Shown here one piece after another: positions 41,625 through 49,745 of a stretch of 64,000 nucleotides of DNA (the first letter of the stretch is position 1; every line of letters starts with the position of its first letter). Below the pieces are notes generated by a model that did not search any database, was not told where the DNA came from, and saw only the letters and a list, made by a program, of their open reading frames with translations. Where the stretch lies: positions 186,001 to 250,000 of the forward strand of contig NZ_JACNMF010000004.1 of NCBI RefSeq assembly GCF_014270105.1. The letters are read 5' to 3'. Source of the stretch: Hyunsoonleella aquatilis. Lineage in GTDB: Bacteria > Bacteroidota > Bacteroidia > Flavobacteriales > Flavobacteriaceae. The position numbers and the translations under genes were made by a program.

Positions 41625-42728
41625 TTAGTTAGTAATATTGGCGTTGGCCTTAATATTGATATTTAAAGGTGTTCCAGCGCTTAGGATATTGTTGAAAATG
41701 ACAAAATCTGTCAAATAAGGTAGCTCCGTCGGATATCCCCGAATGCTAAACGGAAAACCGCCATTAAACACCCCTAAATCATTGCCATCTGTACCAGCGT
41801 TTTCAGCAGGAGATCCCGCTTGAATATGATAATCATTTGTAGTTGTATTCAAGGCCGCATTTGGGTTAAAGGACACAAACTGTGGATCCATATCATCAAT
41901 ATTATTTGTCCCCGAAAGCGCATCAAAAGTCGTGTTTATACTATAGGTCAAATTGTTCTGAAAGTTTAAAGCCGAATTTGAACCTCTATTCATGTTAACC
42001 ACATCAGTCCCAGTAAATATGAAAATGTTATTGCTGATTTGCGTGCCACTGCAACTCCTAAAAACAGCAATGGATTGATTGCTATCCCCATTTTGGAGGG
42101 TCATAATAATATTGTTGTTCAAAAGGGTCGTATTATTAAACCGATAAAACAATTCATAATCGTACCAAGTGTTCCATCTGTTAAATGTGTTGTTGGAAAT
42201 AATCCAGTTCTGGCTATTGTAGTTATCGATGGCTCTAGTTGTAGAATGATAAAAGAAATTTCCAGAAATAATGGCATTGTTGGCTCTTGAAGTCGTGCTA
42301 TTACCGTAAATGGCAACAATTCTGTTATTGGTAATGATTACATCGTGGTTATTATAAGTGGTGTTATCCAAATAAATGCCATTAATATTTAGCCCCGATA
42401 TTTTTGAGCCAGAGGCGTTTTCATATCTAAAAAGAATATTGTTAACCAATGCCCTTTCACCGGCGTTCAACTGAGCATGGTGCGCAATTCCATAAATACT
42501 CAAGGGTTTATTCATTTGAATATCACCATAACCATTTGGCGAAGGTTGCAAATAAATAATATCGCCTGCAACGGCGTCATCTACGGCCGCTTGAACGCTG
42601 GTGTATTGTGCTCCAGAACCTTGATTGTTGTCCACAACATAAACGGTTTGAGCTTGCAATGTCATACAGGCAATACACATAATTGCCAGTGTTAATAAGG
42701 ATTTTCGGAGGTTTGCTAATAGCTTCAT
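41625..42728 (-). CDS. Secreted right-handed beta-helix protein
   Basis: A 367-residue protein with a Sec signal (cut near LQAQ26). The body opens with VQAAVDDAVAGDIIYLQP, the usual start of pectate-lyase-like parallel beta helices, and continues in short asparagine-rich coils (ITNNRIVAIYGN, ISGNFFYHS, ISNNTFNRW, LLNNNIIM). No catalytic triad of a polysaccharide lyase is evident and no sorting domain is present. It heads a two-gene transcript with the T9SS cargo gene. Its partner and ligand are unknown. Confidence 0.8.
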   Translation of the reverse strand: MKLLANLRKSLLTLAIMCIACMTLQAQTVYVVDNNQGSGAQYTSVQAAVDDAVAGDIIYLQPSPNGYGDIQMNKPLSIYGIAHHAQLNAGERALVNNILFRYENASGSKISGLNINGIYLDNTTYNNHDVIITNNRIVAIYGNSTTSRANNAIISGNFFYHSTTRAIDNYNSQNWIISNNTFNRWNTWYDYELFYRFNNTTLLNNNIIMTLQNGDSNQSIAVFRSCSGTQISNNIFIFTGTDVVNMNRGSNSALNFQNNLTYSINTTFDALSGTNNIDDMDPQFVSFNPNAALNTTTNDYHIQAGSPAENAGTDGNDLGVFNGGFPFSIRGYPTELPYLTDFVIFNNILSAGTPLNINIKANANITN

Positions 42729-42781
42729 AATTAAAAAATTTTAGTGATTACTTATAGCTACAAGGTATTACCCCTTACCCT

Positions 42782-42832
42782 AAAAAAACTAAGGGCATTC
42801 CTTGATTTGTAAAAAATCAGGGAATACCCTTA
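42782..42832 (-). terminator. Long hairpin terminator left of the repeat-rich gap
   Basis: Near-perfect arms CTAAGGG.ATTCC(T)TGATTT and AAATCAGGGAATACCCTTAG with a loop of four to six bases. On the minus strand the second arm is followed by TTTTTTT. It would stop minus-strand transcripts coming from the right before they reach the beta-helix gene. Confidence 0.65.
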
Positions 42833-42869
42833 GAAGTAATAAGATCTAAAATCAGATGAATTTTTATTT

Positions 42870-43152
42870 GGGCGCCTGCCTACCGGCGGTATTGCAGGCA
42901 GGTTACCCTTAACGATTTTTTGAGCGTTACCCTCGAGATACATTCCGTTGTTTCATGAAACCAGCGTACTCGGGTCGGGCCTGCCTGCCGGCAGGCAGGC
43001 TTTCACTACTCAATCTTTTTTAAGTGTCATTGCGAGGGAGTCCCAATAGCTATCGGGACGACCGTGGCAATCTTCTAAATTGTGTTTCCTCACAAACTTA
43101 AGCCTTCCCCTTTAAAAAAGGATTTCAAACAGGCCGTTCAATCCCTGACGCG
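42870..43152. repeat. Dispersed intergenic repeat, copy B, with nested palindromes
   Basis: Start block GGGCG...TTACCC and end block ATCCCTGACGC match copies A and C, but other palindromes interrupt it. A CCTGCC...GGCAGG element (42875-42902) splits GGGCG from TTACCC. A perfect 20-bp CCTGCCTGCC palindrome (42980-42999) splits GGTCGGG from CTTTCACT. A third, TCCCAATAGCTATCGGGA (43041-43058), lies inside a GTCATTGCGAGG...GGCAATCTT block. No gene is visible in the 637-bp gap 42729-43365. Confidence 0.65.
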
Positions 43153-43365
43153 GGTGTGTTTGCGGGCTTATGGTTTAAACCGAAATAGTATATGTTTTTT
43201 TGGGAAGTTCGCTTAATGGCCTTGTTATGCGGAGTTACCTGGGTTAGCACTTAATTTGGCAAGTATACACAAACTGAAAATCCTCGCGAATTTTCAGAAG
43301 TAAGTGGGAACGATCAATTATTAATAACCATCTTTTTTGCGCTGTCATTATTTTGCCTTTTAGCT

Positions 43366-44094
43366 TCAATCTAAAATTTCAATTGTTTTGTCAATATCCT
43401 TGATAATTTCCTTTAGCCAACGTACATCTATTTCCGCGCTTACATATATATCTTTAAGTTTTACATATGTTTCCTTCTTTTTTAAAAAAGAAATATACCC
43501 TTCTTCAGATAAATTATAATCTGGATGTTTTAACACTTTATCACCTGAAATATCAAAACTATTTAGATATAAGAAGAGCGTCCTGTTCTCTTGCTTCCAT
43601 ATGGTATTGATTTTTCTGGCTTCTTTATACTCTTCTAATGTAGTATCATATTTTGCTATCGCATTATTTTCTTTAGAATTTAATAGTTTTAATAAGCCTG
43701 CAGATTTAGCAGAAGCTCTTCTCGATCCATCAATCGAAAAAGACTTAATAGGCATCATTTCAATTGCATATTTTCTGATTGTGTCTATTGGTAATTCCGT
43801 GTTGTTACCCGCTGATATATTTAATATTTCCATGGCTTTGTTACGGCATTGCTCTGCATAAGCTTTATAGTTTTTGAAAAATATTTTGTTTTCAGATAAC
43901 TCTGCTATGAGTTCTTTTTTAATATTCCTTCTTTCCTGTTCATTCGCTTTTGCTTGATTAAGATTATTTAACCATAAAGCAATTAAAATTCCAATAACTA
44001 CAAGAACAATTTCTCCAATTGCGTAAATCAAATACTTGCTGAATTTGTTTTCGGAGAGTAATTTTTGTCTAATTTTTCTAAAGAATTTTATCAT
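43366..44094 (-). CDS. DUF6090-family membrane protein
   Basis: A 242-residue protein. The N-terminus is basic (MIKFFRKIRQKLLSENKFSKYL), followed by one strong membrane segment (AIGEIVLVVIGILIALWL, about residues 26 to 43) and a long soluble helical domain with coiled-coil character. This start and span are the hallmark of the DUF6090 family common in flavobacteria. No enzyme motif is visible. It stands alone in a repeat-rich stretch. Function is unknown. Confidence 0.8.
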   Translation of the reverse strand: MIKFFRKIRQKLLSENKFSKYLIYAIGEIVLVVIGILIALWLNNLNQAKANEQERRNIKKELIAELSENKIFFKNYKAYAEQCRNKAMEILNISAGNNTELPIDTIRKYAIEMMPIKSFSIDGSRRASAKSAGLLKLLNSKENNAIAKYDTTLEEYKEARKINTIWKQENRTLFLYLNSFDISGDKVLKHPDYNLSEEGYISFLKKKETYVKLKDIYVSAEIDVRWLKEIIKDIDKTIEILD

Positions 44095-44212
44095 TGGCTT
44101 TTGTTGGTTATAATGAAGGTTACTTGCTTATGCGTATAAAATACATTTTAATGACCGATATTCAGTGGTTAACGAATCTACCCATTTTTCCTGACAAAGT
44201 CAAACCTACTCA

Positions 44213-44336
44213 CCCTTTGTGCCTTGGCGTCTTTGCGAGATAACTTACTCAAATTACAAATCCACAGAAAACAACCCACAAAAAAAACCTGTCAAGATTT
44301 AACCTGACAGGTTCTATATGATAAGATGTTGAATCA
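44213..44336. repeat. About 125-bp direct repeat, left copy
   Basis: Runs from CACCCTTTGTGCCTTGGCGTC through TTTGCGAGATAA, ATCCACAGAAAACAACCCAC and a terminator hairpin to AGATGTTGAA. It matches 45398-45520 with few changes (CATCCTTTGCGCCTTAGCGTC onward). The two copies flank the FN3 lipoprotein gene. The 342-bp gap 44095-44436 holds no gene. Confidence 0.75.
44286..44313 (-). terminator. Terminator after the FN3 lipoprotein gene
   Basis: Stem AACCTGTCA (44286-44294) with TGACAGGTT (44305-44313) and a 10-base loop. On the minus strand it is followed by eight T residues. It lies inside the 125-bp direct repeat and has a twin behind tpiA. Confidence 0.8.
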
Positions 44337-44340
44337 ATCC

Positions 44341-44404
44341 AGAAAACTCCCGTGTTAAGTTTTGAACACTTAGCGTAGTCGAAGTGTTCAATCCCTAACT
44401 CGGG
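44341..44404. repeat. Partial copy of the dispersed repeat end block
   Basis: GAACACTTAGCGTAGTCGAAGTGTTC forms a hairpin (given here only by its GAACACTT and AAGTGTTC arms) and runs into CAATCCCTAACTCGGG, the end block of the dispersed repeat family. The left part of the element is missing. Confidence 0.45.
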
Positions 44405-44436
44405 TGAGCTTTCCATCGAGTTGTTTGTATTTCATT

Positions 44437-45156
44437 TTAATTCTTACCAATGGTAACGGTTACACGCGCTTTGGCATTAACGGCTTCGCAATTGGCTATT
44501 GCGCTATCTAGATAAATTAAGGAGCCACTCCCAGTACTGGTATTGGCGTGGTAAACTCCAGGGGTATATTCAGTAAGATGGCTTGCACCAGATCCTACAC
44601 TATTTCCCGTTGGCAGAACGGTATCCGGAGTCCATGAGTAGGTTCTCCCAACATTGGAAGGTATGGGGTCCGGAGCATATGTTAGTATTTCTAAATGGTA
44701 ACTTTTAGCGTCATCTACGGCAGGTACCTCAAAGTAATTTACAATACCATAGCCACCGCCACCTTCCCACCATCTGCATGCAATATCAACCTCCATAATA
44801 ATCACTTCTGGTCCAGTAGCGAAAAAGAATTGGGCACGGGACGTGCCTCCTCTTCCATCTCTGGATTCCACATAACCTTCATAGGTGGTCTCAGGTTCTA
44901 GTCCAGAGAAGCCGTAGCTTAAGGTTGTAACTCCAGAGGCCATTTCTTGTCCATCTAGAACAATGGCATAGGTAACGGTATCGTCATCGGGGTCGATAGA
45001 TTCCGTCCATTCGATGGTTGCTCCATCAAAACGTATTTCCGTAGTGTTTGCCGAAAAAATTGAAGGTGCATTGTTATTTGGGTCGTCACCATTGGTTGAG
45101 CAAGACATAAAGATTAATACGAAGGCAAAGCATAAAAAGTAGAGTAATTGTTTCAT
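44437..45156 (-). CDS. FN3-like surface lipoprotein, paralogue of the gene at 55680
   Basis: A 239-residue lipoprotein. The lipobox cysteine is about residue 19 (IFMSCSTNGDD) with the acidic/asparagine tail that marks surface export. Residues about 33 to 115 form a fibronectin type III-like domain (DGATIEWTESIDPDDDTVTYAI, cited by its core IEWTESIDPDDD, then FSGLEPETTYEGYV). The C-terminal part is of unknown fold. It is clearly paralogous to the lipoprotein at 55680 (IEWTEAIDLDDD, FTGLEPETVYDGY). A 19-bp motif 47 bp upstream recurs at the same distance before the gene at 54585. Confidence 0.8.
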   Translation of the reverse strand: MKQLLYFLCFAFVLIFMSCSTNGDDPNNNAPSIFSANTTEIRFDGATIEWTESIDPDDDTVTYAIVLDGQEMASGVTTLSYGFSGLEPETTYEGYVESRDGRGGTSRAQFFFATGPEVIIMEVDIACRWWEGGGGYGIVNYFEVPAVDDAKSYHLEILTYAPDPIPSNVGRTYSWTPDTVLPTGNSVGSGASHLTEYTPGVYHANTSTGSGSLIYLDSAIANCEAVNAKARVTVTIGKN

Positions 45157-45203
45157 AATAAATTTGATTAATTTTGAACATTTACTTCTTCATCGCTATT
45201 CTA

Positions 45204-45222
45204 CAAAAATGTCATCAAAAAA
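45204..45222 (-). promoter_or_regulatory. Shared 19-bp promoter motif, copy 1
   Basis: On the minus strand this reads TTTTTTGATGACATTTTTG and lies 47 bp before the FN3 lipoprotein start. The identical motif is at 54520-54538 on the plus strand, 46 bp before the gene at 54585. It is a candidate binding site for an alternative sigma factor. The 409-bp gap 45157-45565 also contains the right copy of the 125-bp repeat and no gene. Confidence 0.55.
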
Positions 45223-45397
45223 AATGGAAGTTTTTTTAAATGGGTTTTAAATAATGCTCAAAGAAAATGTGTACCCAATGTTTTAATACACCACAACTTA
45301 AGAATTTGTAACATTTTATTACCGAAACAATATCGATTTAAGTGTTTTTATTATCAGTAATTTAATAAATTGTTTTTTCTGATAAGCCAAGTTAACA

Positions 45398-45520
45398 CAT
45401 CCTTTGCGCCTTAGCGTCTTTGCGAGATAATTTCCTCAAATTACAAATCCACAGAAAACAACCCACAAAAAAACCTGCCAAGTTTTGACTGGCAGGTTCT
45501 AATATTATGAGATGCTGAAA
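45398..45520. repeat. About 125-bp direct repeat, right copy
   Basis: Second copy of the repeat at 44213-44336, lying behind tpiA. It ends in the GAGATGCTGAAA block, which is then interrupted by TCCCGATAGCTATCGGGA (45524-45541) before CAGCATGACA resumes. Confidence 0.75.
45472..45498 (-). terminator. Terminator after tpiA
   Basis: Stem AACCTGCCA (45472-45480) with TGGCAGGTT (45490-45498), 9-base loop, and a T run on the minus strand. It is the twin of the terminator at 44286; both arms changed together between the copies (TC/GA to CC/GG), so pairing is conserved. Confidence 0.8.
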
Positions 45521-45565
45521 TAATCCCGATAGCTATCGGGACAGCATGACAACAAGTTTTATGTT

Positions 45566-46315
45566 TTAAAACGCATTCACAATAGCAAAGAAATCGGCAG
45601 CTTTCAAAGAAGCCCCACCAATCAATCCACCATCCACGTCTGGTTTTGAGAAAATTTCCTGAGCGTTTCCAGGTTTTACGCTTCCACCGTAAAGGATAGA
45701 AACGCTATCGGCAACCTCTGCACCATATTTATCAGCCAAAGTTTTTCTAATAAAGGCGTGCATATCCTGAGCTTGCTCTGGTGTTGCAGTTTCACCAGTA
45801 CCAATGGCCCAAACAGGCTCGTAAGCTAAAACGATACTTTTAAAAGCATCTGCTTCTAAATGAAACAAAGCGTTTTTGATTTGGCTTTCAACCACCGCTT
45901 CTTCATTTCCAGCTTTTCTATCCGCCAACTCCTCACCGAAACAGAAAATAGTACGCATGCCGTTAGCTAAAACTGCATCAACTTTTTTGGCCAAGGCCTC
46001 ATCCGTTTCATTAAAATATTCACGACGCTCGCTATGTCCTAAAATCACTGTAGTAATACCGATACTCTTCAGCATACCCGCACTAACTTCACCAGTATAG
46101 GCACCATCTTCTGCAAAGTGCATATTTTGTGCAATTACCTCTATGTTATCCTGTCTCAAGGATTCAAAAGCATTCCATAAGTTGGTAAAAGCAGGTGCTA
46201 TCATCACCTCTGCATCCGAGGTTTTTGTTTGATTTTTAAGGTCAGTAATTAAGGCTTGGGTTTGCGACAAACCATTGTTCATTTTCCAGTTTCCGGCTAC
46301 GATATGTTTTCTCAT
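45566..46315 (-). CDS. tpiA: Triosephosphate isomerase
   Basis: A 249-residue TIM-barrel enzyme of normal length. Catalytic residues are visible: lysine in GNWKMN (K11), histidine in VILGHSERR (about H96) and glutamate in LAYEPVWAIGTG (about E167), with the flexible lid immediately after. It interconverts dihydroxyacetone phosphate and glyceraldehyde-3-phosphate, the product of the KDPG aldolase at the left of the window. It ends a minus-strand run with a TlpA-like gene 48 bp upstream. Confidence 0.96.
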   Translation of the reverse strand: MRKHIVAGNWKMNNGLSQTQALITDLKNQTKTSDAEVMIAPAFTNLWNAFESLRQDNIEVIAQNMHFAEDGAYTGEVSAGMLKSIGITTVILGHSERREYFNETDEALAKKVDAVLANGMRTIFCFGEELADRKAGNEEAVVESQIKNALFHLEADAFKSIVLAYEPVWAIGTGETATPEQAQDMHAFIRKTLADKYGAEVADSVSILYGGSVKPGNAQEIFSKPDVDGGLIGGASLKAADFFAIVNAF

Positions 46316-46363
46316 GATGTTGGTAGAAAGTATTTTAGTAATTGATTATTTCTGCAAAACTAC

Positions 46364-46852
46364 TTAATTTTTCAGAGCTTGAAGCAACTTTTCGTCATCA
46401 GCTTCAATAACATTAAATACAACGATTTCGCCAGCTTCATTTACCACCATATATCTCGGAATCCAACCGATATTTACAAAATCGGCAAAAGGACATTTTT
46501 TCCCATTTTGCATAAAATAATGTTCGCCAACAACATCATATTTTTTGATGCCTCTTTTCCAAGGCACTTCTGCCCTATCCAAAGAAAAAAACAAGTAAAC
46601 CACCTCAGGATGTTCCTTTTGAAGTGCTTTTACCTTGGGCATCCCTTTGATACAATCGCCACACCAAGAGGCCCAAATATCAATGACTATTTTTTTGCCC
46701 TTGTGCTTTTCTAAAATAGACTTTACAGTAACTCGGTTCCCTTCTAAGGTGGTGAAAGTATCATTTAAGGCTTCTTCTGAAAACGTCACCGGCTCTTTAG
46801 TACAACTAAAGAAGCTTACTAAAAGTATTAAAATATAACTCATCTTTTTCAT
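46364..46852 (-). CDS. TlpA-like thioredoxin-fold lipoprotein
   Basis: A 162-residue protein. The signal ends in a lipobox (VSFFSCTKEP), so it is anchored at a membrane outside the cytoplasm. The redox motif is WASWCGDCIKGMP (CxxC at about residues 63 to 66), with the cis-proline in GWIPRYMV. TlpA/ResA-like proteins keep exported cysteines reduced, for example during cytochrome c maturation. It follows the ABC permease gene after 6 bp and precedes tpiA. Confidence 0.88.
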   Translation of the reverse strand: MKKMSYILILLVSFFSCTKEPVTFSEEALNDTFTTLEGNRVTVKSILEKHKGKKIVIDIWASWCGDCIKGMPKVKALQKEHPEVVYLFFSLDRAEVPWKRGIKKYDVVGEHYFMQNGKKCPFADFVNIGWIPRYMVVNEAGEIVVFNVIEADDEKLLQALKN

Positions 46853-46858
46853 AGGTTT

Positions 46859-47935
46859 TTATTGCAATTTAACTTTCGGGTCCAACCAAACATAGATTAA
46901 GTCGACTAAAATATTAATCATTACAAAAAGCGTTGCAATTACTAAAACCGAACCCATAATAACAGGTAAATCCAGAGTATTTAGGGCATTAACGATTTCC
47001 TTCCCTAAACCATTCCAACCGAAAATATATTCCACAAAAACGGCTCCAGCCAACATGGATGCAAACCACCCTGAAATGGCCGTAACTACAGGGTTTAAAG
47101 CATTTTTAACGGCATGACGCTTTATGATTTGAAATTCACTCAAACCCTTTGCCCGTGCTGTTCTAATATAATCTTGATTAAATACTTCCAACAACGAATT
47201 CCTCATCAATTGAATCACAACTGCCAACGGACGAATCCCTAAAACTATAGCTGGTAAAATCAGATTTTTCCACTTAATATGCATCGCTTCACCAAAATCA
47301 TCCAATTCATAAAGGCTTCCCGTCATTTCCAGATTGGTGTAATTGTGGAGCACAAACCCAAATAACCAAGCGAACAAAATGGCACTAAAAAAAGACGGCA
47401 CGCTCATGCCCAAGGTACTGAGGACTTGAATGGCCTTGTCTAACCATCGATCTTTGTACAACGCAGAAACTATTCCTAAAAGAATCCCGATAATAATAGC
47501 GATGATAATCGCCGAAACTGCCAAGACAAATGTATTCGGTAAGGTCTCGCCTAACACCTGAGTTACTTTTTTGCCCTGCTTAGTAAAGGATTCTCGTAAA
47601 TAGGGAAATTTAATTACTGTAGTAGTATTTCCAATTGAAAACAACTTAACCGCACTATACTTGCTCACACTTAAATATGTATAATCTTCTTTTGAATTGG
47701 AATGAAAAGACAAGGGGGATAAATCATTAAGATAATAGGCATATTGTGTTAGAACAGGTTTATCAAAACCATATTTGGCCTTCACTTTGGCGAGTTGCTC
47801 ACTGTCCTCATTTTGCCCCATCATCATTTGTGCGGGGTCGCCGGGAAGTACATTAAATAAAAAGAAGATAACTGTTACTACTCCAAATAAAGTGAGTATT
47901 GCGTAGAGGGTTTTATTTAGGAAATAGGTTATCAG
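46859..47935 (-). CDS. ABC transporter permease of the dipeptide/oligopeptide (DppB) type, CTG start
   Basis: An inner-membrane permease. Starting at the first ATG (47827) would give 322 residues and cut off the first membrane helix. The same frame extends upstream as LITYFLNKTLYAILTLFGV and VFFLFNVLPGDPA-like sequence, exactly the expected DppB N-terminus, up to a stop codon at 47939-47941. The only plausible start there is CTG at 47935, giving 358 residues. The permease motif is in SEFQIIKRHAVKNAL, followed by final spans ending in VWLDPKVKLQ. It begins 3 bp after the upstream stop, so translational coupling is likely. No partner permease or ATPase is beside it. Confidence 0.85.
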   Translation of the reverse strand: MITYFLNKTLYAILTLFGVVTVIFFLFNVLPGDPAQMMMGQNEDSEQLAKVKAKYGFDKPVLTQYAYYLNDLSPLSFHSNSKEDYTYLSVSKYSAVKLFSIGNTTTVIKFPYLRESFTKQGKKVTQVLGETLPNTFVLAVSAIIIAIIIGILLGIVSALYKDRWLDKAIQVLSTLGMSVPSFFSAILFAWLFGFVLHNYTNLEMTGSLYELDDFGEAMHIKWKNLILPAIVLGIRPLAVVIQLMRNSLLEVFNQDYIRTARAKGLSEFQIIKRHAVKNALNPVVTAISGWFASMLAGAVFVEYIFGWNGLGKEIVNALNTLDLPVIMGSVLVIATLFVMINILVDLIYVWLDPKVKLQ

Positions 47936-47938
47936 TGT

Positions 47939-49696
47939 TTAGATTTTAATATCCTTGAGTATTTGAATTATCCAAGGATGCTCCTTTTCAATTCTTTTGA
48001 CATCTTGGAGGGAATAAGACTTAAATCTAAAATCGTCTCCAAACATGCGTTTTCCATTTTCCTCAACAGTTGAAGTAAAACCTACTTGAAGTCTCAAGGA
48101 ATCAACTGCACCAACATTTTCAATTGGCCATATTATGTTTACAGGATTACTTTTTTGATTGAGTACCGTTCCTTGAGTCCCATATATTTGAGGTTTGCCT
48201 TGTCCCATCAAATGCCTGTCTTTCATTTTAGCCCATAAAGGAAAAGGCAATTCGCCCGCATTGGTGGCTTTTTCAATCAAAAGAATATATTCATCAATCT
48301 TGGGGGAATGTTGAATCACATAAAATACGGATTCATTAGCCGGCTCTCCTACTAATGATTTTCCTGGATAGCCGTGTTTTTTTATAATTTTTTCTACTTT
48401 GAACAAGTTATCAGCATCAATACTGTCCCAAAGTTTCATATAACCTTCTTCTGAATTCTTGACAGGTAAATCCAATTTTAACGCCAAAGCTTTTCTTTGT
48501 TCATCTGTCTTTGAAAAATAGATATTTCGTACACCTTGGTCCAATTCATAAATTCTATTTAGCTCGTTTTTTAATTCTACATTAATCTTTGATGGCATCG
48601 TTGGCAATTCCAGATCCTCCAAGTCATTCCAATGTACCTTTTGCATCACGGTCCCACTATCCAGTTCCAAAATCCCCGGGTTAGAACGCACCACAGTTTT
48701 TAGGGCCTTTTCATCACATAAATACCAATCAAAATCTATCTCATAGGCCTCATTGATACGGTTTTTGGCTTCCTCGCCCGAAGCTGTCAAACCAATAATT
48801 TGATAGTTGTTTCTTCTGGCCTCTTTTTGTAATGCTTTCAGTTTTAAGGCACCATCCACCTCAATTTTTTCCAAACTATAGGATACCACCACTATTAAAT
48901 TATCCTGCCTCAAAAAGTATTCGGTCAAATCTTCATCCGCACTTTCAATTGAAAAATCTACAACCGGTGGCGTATAACCTTCTTGAATCACCTTTGTTTC
49001 AACGCCTATAAATTCGCCATCAACCGATGGATAAGAGCCATTGGTGACAATCACTTTTTCTTCACCATTTACATTGAATTTCCAGCTGTATTCCTGCTCC
49101 GGCTTGGGTGCATCCTCAGGAATGGTCATGCCTTCTTTAATATTTTTCCCAATGGCATAAGCACGAAAATCAATCGCTGGCAAATGCATCAGCACATGAT
49201 AGCCAAACCATAGACTAAATATAAACCCCAGCAATGCTAAAACGGTTGTTGGCAGTTTTCCAAAAATGGGTTTGATATGCTTTACTCCAAAGAACAAAAT
49301 CAGAATAAATATCAACAGCACCACATCCTTACCAAAAGATTCCCATGGTTTTAACTTTAGAAAATCCCCGAAGCAACCGCAGTCTTTTACCTTTTCAAAA
49401 TATGCCGCATAAAAGGTTAAAAAGGTAAAGAAGACTATCATCAACAATAAACTCCAAACCGTGAATTTAGGTTTGTAACCTATTAATAAAAATACGCCCA
49501 AAACGACTTCAAACACCACTACAAATACAGAAATCAATAAGGCATAAGGTTCTAAAAAAGGAATATTCAATACATCCGGACTAAAATATTCCTGAAGCTT
49601 ATAGGAAAAACCGAGTGGGTCGTTGAGTTTTATAAATCCCGAAAAGATGAATAAAACTCCAACTAGAATTCTTGATATGTTTACTAATGTTTTCAT
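47939..49696 (-). CDS. DoxX-like membrane protein fused to thioredoxin-like and DUF6624-like domains
   Basis: A 585-residue protein. Residues 1 to 170 are a DoxX-type bundle of about five membrane spans (LVGVLFIFSGFIKLNDPLG, DCGCFGDFLKL). Then comes an exported domain; about residues 245 to 345 resemble a thioredoxin fold but lack CxxC (LIVVVSYSLEKIE). The last 190 residues resemble DUF6624 (DQGVRNIYF, SIDADNLFKVEKII, VFYVIQHSP, KMKDRHLMGQG, IYGTQG). The first two parts match a known flavobacterial protein type found next to tpiA; the DUF6624-like tail is usually a separate protein. Quinone or thiol chemistry at the membrane is possible. Confidence 0.78.
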   Translation of the reverse strand: MKTLVNISRILVGVLFIFSGFIKLNDPLGFSYKLQEYFSPDVLNIPFLEPYALLISVFVVVFEVVLGVFLLIGYKPKFTVWSLLLMIVFFTFLTFYAAYFEKVKDCGCFGDFLKLKPWESFGKDVVLLIFILILFFGVKHIKPIFGKLPTTVLALLGFIFSLWFGYHVLMHLPAIDFRAYAIGKNIKEGMTIPEDAPKPEQEYSWKFNVNGEEKVIVTNGSYPSVDGEFIGVETKVIQEGYTPPVVDFSIESADEDLTEYFLRQDNLIVVVSYSLEKIEVDGALKLKALQKEARRNNYQIIGLTASGEEAKNRINEAYEIDFDWYLCDEKALKTVVRSNPGILELDSGTVMQKVHWNDLEDLELPTMPSKINVELKNELNRIYELDQGVRNIYFSKTDEQRKALALKLDLPVKNSEEGYMKLWDSIDADNLFKVEKIIKKHGYPGKSLVGEPANESVFYVIQHSPKIDEYILLIEKATNAGELPFPLWAKMKDRHLMGQGKPQIYGTQGTVLNQKSNPVNIIWPIENVGAVDSLRLQVGFTSTVEENGKRMFGDDFRFKSYSLQDVKRIEKEHPWIIQILKDIKI

Positions 49697-49745
49697 TTAG
49701 ATTTATTATTGAGACCTTTCGACTGCGCTCAAGGTGACAATTGTT

